Shown one piece after another: positions 32,700 to 35,103 of a DNA stretch of 35,103 nucleotides. The DNA is from Sulfurospirillum sp964441765. GTDB taxonomy: Bacteria; Campylobacterota; Campylobacteria; Campylobacterales; Sulfurospirillaceae. Position numbers and translations under genes: made by a program. The stretch covers positions 1 through 35,103 of the forward strand of contig CAYTVI010000013.1 in assembly GCA_964441765.1 (NCBI GenBank). Direction: 5' to 3'. The first letter of the stretch is position 1. The number at the start of each line of letters is the position of its first letter. The notes beneath the pieces were generated by a model. The model was not told the origin of the DNA and made no database searches. It saw nothing but the letters and a program-made list of their open reading frames with translations.

Positions 32700-33391
32700 T
32701 GCGTTTAAGCTATGTGACACTTTTTGAAGGCTTAATCGCTTCGTATTTTGAAGATTCTATCTTAAAGCGAGCGATAGCAAAAAAACTTTTGTGCGTTGAT
32801 TTTTTAAACCCAAGAGATTTTACGACCAATAAGCATGGTAAAGTTGATGATTATCAAGCCAGCGGTGGAGCAGGGTTGGTGTTTTTCCCTCAGCCTTTAT
32901 TTTCACTTTTGCGCGATATTAAAGAAAAATCTCCCCATGCTTATATTATCTTTCCCACGCCTTCAGGAAAGCTTTTCACGCAAAAAGATGCGAAGCGTTT
33001 GGCACAAAAAGAGCATCTGGTTTTTGTTAGTGGACGCTATGAAGGGATTGATGAACGTGTCATTGAAACATTTGCGGATGAGCTTTTTTGCATTGGCGAT
33101 TATATCCTCACTGGCGGGGAGCTCCCAAGCCTTGTCATGAGTGATGCGATTAGTCGTAATATTAAAGGTGTCTTAGGCAATGAAGACTCACTGAGCGTTG
33201 AGAGTTTTGAAAACACGCTTTTAGAGGCACCTTGTTTTTCTAAACCACCGCTTTATGAAAATAAATCAGTGCCCTCAGAGTTTTTAAAGGGAAATCACGC
33301 TAAAATCTCAAGCTTAAAAAATAAAATGGCTGAATCTAAAACCCAATACTTCAGACCAGATCTGTTTTCTCGCTTTCGCGTGAAGCATTGA
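32699..33391 (+). CDS. trmD: TrmD, tRNA (guanine-37-N1)-methyltransferase
   Basis: Methylates G37 of tRNAs reading CNN codons with S-adenosylmethionine, using a trefoil-knot (SPOUT) fold. The 230 residues begin RLSYVTLFEGLI and contain DYQASGGAGLVF, IIFPTPSGKLFTQKDAKRLA, LVFVSGRYEGIDERV and the knot GDYILTGGELPSLVMSDAISR. I prefer the ATG at 32699 to a GTG directly before it because it gives the family start M-R. It is followed by rplS after 19 bases. Confidence 0.96.
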   Translation: MRLSYVTLFEGLIASYFEDSILKRAIAKKLLCVDFLNPRDFTTNKHGKVDDYQASGGAGLVFFPQPLFSLLRDIKEKSPHAYIIFPTPSGKLFTQKDAKRLAQKEHLVFVSGRYEGIDERVIETFADELFCIGDYILTGGELPSLVMSDAISRNIKGVLGNEDSLSVESFENTLLEAPCFSKPPLYENKSVPSEFLKGNHAKISSLKNKMAESKTQYFRPDLFSRFRVKH

Positions 33392-33410
33392 ATCACAAAA
33401 AGGATAGTCG

Positions 33411-33767
33411 ATGAGAAATAAATATATTGAAGCTTTTGAAGCAGGGCAGATTGCAACTAAAAATGTTCCTGAATTTAGAGCAGGTGACACACTAAGAGTT
33501 GCTGTAAAAATTGTTGAAGGCGATAAACAACGTATTCAAAATTTTGAAGGTATTTGTATTGCAAGACGTGGAACTGGCACTGGCGAAACATTTATGATTC
33601 GTAAAATTGGTGCAAACAGCGTAGGCGTTGAGAGAATTTTCCCAATTTACTCTGATAGTATTGATGAGATTGTTGTTCTTAGACGTGGTGTTGTAAGACG
33701 TGCTAAACTCTTCTACTTAAGAGACAGACGCGGTAAAGCTGCAAAAATTAAAGAACTTAGAAAATAA
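33411..33767 (+). CDS. rplS: RplS, 50S ribosomal protein L19
   Basis: 118 residues with FRAGDTLRVAVKIVEGDKQRIQNFEGICIARRGTG and the C-terminal RAKLFYLRDRRGKAAKIKE, all diagnostic for L19 at the subunit interface. AAAAAGGATAG precedes the ATG. It is the last gene of the rpsP operon and is followed by a hairpin at 33778-33801. Confidence 0.97.
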   Translation: MRNKYIEAFEAGQIATKNVPEFRAGDTLRVAVKIVEGDKQRIQNFEGICIARRGTGTGETFMIRKIGANSVGVERIFPIYSDSIDEIVVLRRGVVRRAKLFYLRDRRGKAAKIKELRK

Positions 33768-33777
33768 CTCTTTTTTC

Positions 33778-33801
33778 AGCAGTAGCTTCAAAGCTACTGC
33801 T
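33778..33801 (+). terminator. Likely terminator of the rpsP-rplS operon
   Basis: AGCAGTAGCT and AGCTACTGCT form a perfect 10-bp stem with a TCAA loop, 11 bases after the rplS stop. The following CCTTCTTTGACTTCTT is only partly T-rich, so termination may be incomplete and read into the DUF89 gene. Confidence 0.7.
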
Positions 33802-33821
33802 CCTTCTTTGACTTCTTATTC

Positions 33822-34682
33822 ATGAAAATTCACACGGATTGTTTAGCTTGTATTGAAACTCAAGCCCATAGGGTTTGTGATGTTTTACATGTAAATCAGT
33901 CTCAACGTGAAGACATTATCGCTCTAGCACAACAACACATTCAACGCTTTGATTTTAACCTAACCCCTCCACATAATGCCACCCCTTTGTACGAAGCTAT
34001 GGCAAGGTATTTGTGTGTTGATGATTTGTACGCTGATATAAAGCTGGAATCCTCTTTGATGGCAGAAAAGTTTATCCCACTGTGCGAAGAAGCAATTGCC
34101 ACCAGTTCAAATCCTCTTTTAAGTGCAACGAAAACAGCTGTTGCAGGTAATGTGATTGATTTAGCTTCGGTGATGATGTATGATTTAAAAGAAGAGTTAG
34201 ATAAAGTCTATCATACGCCTTTTGCGGTGGATGATTTTGATAAACTTGCTCAAAGCCTAAGTCATGCTAAAACGGTGGTTTATCTTGCGGACAATGCGGG
34301 TGAAGAAATTTTCGATAAAGTCTATATTCAAACGCTTAAAACACTTTTCCCTCATATCGAAGTCTATTATTTTGTAAGAGGTAGGCCTATTATTAATGAC
34401 CTTACATGTAAAGATGCATTGGCCTCTAAAATGAATGAGGTTGCTGTGATTGTTGATAGCGGTGTTCCTACTCCTGGACTTGCAATGGAATTCATGCACG
34501 AAGAGGCTCGAAAAATCTTTGAAACAGCCGAGTGTATTATCTCCAAAGGGATGGGAAATTATGAGTGCCTAGGCGACACTCAAGGCTACCCCATCTTCTT
34601 TTTATTTAAAGTCAAGTGCTCAGTGGTCGCACGCAGTGTGGGCGCAAAACTTGGCGATATTGTGTGCAAGAAGAGCGCTTAA
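33822..34682 (+). CDS. DUF89 (ARMT1-like) metal-dependent phosphatase candidate
   Basis: 286 residues. The N-terminus has a CxxC (Cys8-Leu-Ala-Cys11 in TDCLACIET). The core shows the family motifs YLADNAGEEIFDK, VRGRPIINDLT, DSGVPTPGL and SKGMGNYECLG, whose Asp and Asn residues hold a metal. DUF89 proteins are proposed damage-control phosphatases acting on sugar or nucleotide phosphates; the substrate here is unknown. The CxxC subgroup is common in archaea and anaerobic bacteria. No clear ribosome site precedes the ATG. It overlaps the convergent aminotransferase by four bases. It contains one exact palindrome (LHVN) and one one-mismatch copy (LTCK). Confidence 0.83.
   Translation: MKIHTDCLACIETQAHRVCDVLHVNQSQREDIIALAQQHIQRFDFNLTPPHNATPLYEAMARYLCVDDLYADIKLESSLMAEKFIPLCEEAIATSSNPLLSATKTAVAGNVIDLASVMMYDLKEELDKVYHTPFAVDDFDKLAQSLSHAKTVVYLADNAGEEIFDKVYIQTLKTLFPHIEVYYFVRGRPIINDLTCKDALASKMNEVAVIVDSGVPTPGLAMEFMHEEARKIFETAECIISKGMGNYECLGDTQGYPIFFLFKVKCSVVARSVGAKLGDIVCKKSA
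33884..33895. repeat. Exact TTTACATGTAAA palindrome (copy 11)
   Basis: Inside the DUF89 gene near its start, read as LHVN. Confidence 0.95.
34401..34412. repeat. One-mismatch copy, CTTACATGTAAA
   Basis: Differs at the first base only; inside the DUF89 gene, read as LTCK. Confidence 0.8.
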
Positions 34683-35103
34683 ATCAATTCTTTGTAGGCT
34701 TCATAAAGTTTTTGAACGCCTTGTCTTATCTGCTCTAAGCTGGAATTTGTGTAGTTGAGTCTGCCATAGGTGCTTATGCGTTTATCGGCAAAAAAGACAC
34801 TTCCTGGTACGAAAGCAACCCCTTTTTTAATCGCTTTATCGAAAAGTTGCATGCTATCGCTACAGTGCTTAAAATTGACCCATAAAAACATCCCACCCTC
34901 AGGGACAACCATCTCAATGCTCTCTCCAAAACACTCACTTAAAGTGTGAACCATCGCATCTCTTTTAGCACGATAGTGTGCAATCAACGTTTGTGTGTGC
35001 TGCTCTAAATCGCCGTTTTGCATCATCATGGCGCAGATGGATTGGAAAAATTTTGAGTTTTGCAAATCTGTACTCTCCTTACTGCACGTTAGGGCATGGA
35101 TAA
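34679..35103 (-). CDS. Class I/II PLP aminotransferase, C-terminal part (cut by window edge)
   Basis: The frame stays open to the last base of the window; translation upstream of the first apparent start continues as IHALTCSKESTDLQNSKFFQ. So only about the C-terminal 140 residues are seen and the gene begins outside. The sequence YRAKRDAMVHTLSECF, VPEGGMFLWVNF and KGVAFVPGSVFFADKRISTYGRLNYTNSSLEQI is the small domain of the LysN/KAT-type aminotransferases (as in MocR-related and 2-aminoadipate transaminases). The PLP lysine lies outside, so the substrate cannot be judged. It is convergent with the DUF89 gene. Confidence 0.85.
   Translation of the reverse strand, partial: IHALTCSKESTDLQNSKFFQSICAMMMQNGDLEQHTQTLIAHYRAKRDAMVHTLSECFGESIEMVVPEGGMFLWVNFKHCSDSMQLFDKAIKKGVAFVPGSVFFADKRISTYGRLNYTNSSLEQIRQGVQKLYEAYKELI

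Noticed and set aside
332..34412. TTTACATGTAAA as an ordinary transcription-factor operator
   Set aside because: Seven of eleven exact copies lie inside unrelated coding regions far from starts; the half-sites are also only two bases apart around AT, unlike the four-base spacing of the CRP/FNR-type sites I know.
1..35103. CRISPR array, insertion sequence, prophage or attachment site
   Set aside because: No tandem direct repeats with spacers, transposase, integrase or phage genes were seen; the single tRNA has no partial duplicate nearby.

Overview
The window looks like a compact, AT-rich (roughly 40% GC by eye) chromosomal segment from a Campylobacterota bacterium, most likely Sulfurospirillum or a close relative. 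The basis is protein character and gene order. From memory, two blocks follow Campylobacter jejuni. One is hemH - oxidoreductase - aminotransferase - alaS - maf - PBP1A. The other is glnA - cheZ - U32 protein - purE - DUF3972 - glyQ - NIF3 - zinc-ribbon - waaA - rluA - ffh - rpsP - khpA - rimM - trmD - rplS. The rod operon flgB-flgC-fliE followed by a penicillin-binding protein is also typical. I see no phage, insertion sequence, transposase or CRISPR, and no gene-free stretch longer than about 165 bases.

Layout. 1-4139: a periplasmic thioredoxin-fold protein, a convergent membrane protein with a nucleoside-recognition (Gate) fold, tRNA-Arg(GCG), and a leftward ftsW-murG-GNAT operon. 4220-7305: a sigma-54-type promoter drives flgB-flgC-fliE and an FtsI-like transpeptidase. 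7285-10225: a leftward group of hemH, a Gfo/Idh/MocA oxidoreductase and a sugar aminotransferase. 10389-20468: a rightward run of SDR, a GH17-family membrane glucosyltransferase-like protein, alaS, a small membrane protein, maf, bioF, an orphan ABC ATPase and PBP1A, closed by a strong bidirectional terminator. 20541-22820: leftward glnA and a PHP phosphoesterase. 22910-33767: a long rightward housekeeping run from the remote CheZ to rplS. 33822-end: a DUF89 protein and a class I aminotransferase cut by the window edge.

The genes serve envelope growth (FtsW, MurG, two PBPs, WaaA, the GH17-like protein), flagellar assembly and chemotaxis (FlgB/C, FliE, CheZ) and translation (AlaS, GlyQ, RpsP, RplS, RimM, TrmD, TrhP-like, RluA-like, Ffh). 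Metabolic genes cover heme, glutamine, purine and biotin.

The most striking feature is not a gene. A perfect 12-bp palindrome, TTTACATGTAAA, occurs 11 times exactly, plus three one-mismatch copies, both inside genes and between them. About 0.01 copies would be expected by chance. Copies inside genes are read only as LHV(K/N) or FTCK, and the motif is strongly enriched in the roughly 3% of the window that is intergenic. It behaves like a genome-wide iterated signal (an HIP1-like element, uptake-sequence-like element or chromosome-organising site) rather than an ordinary operator. I do not know of a description of it.
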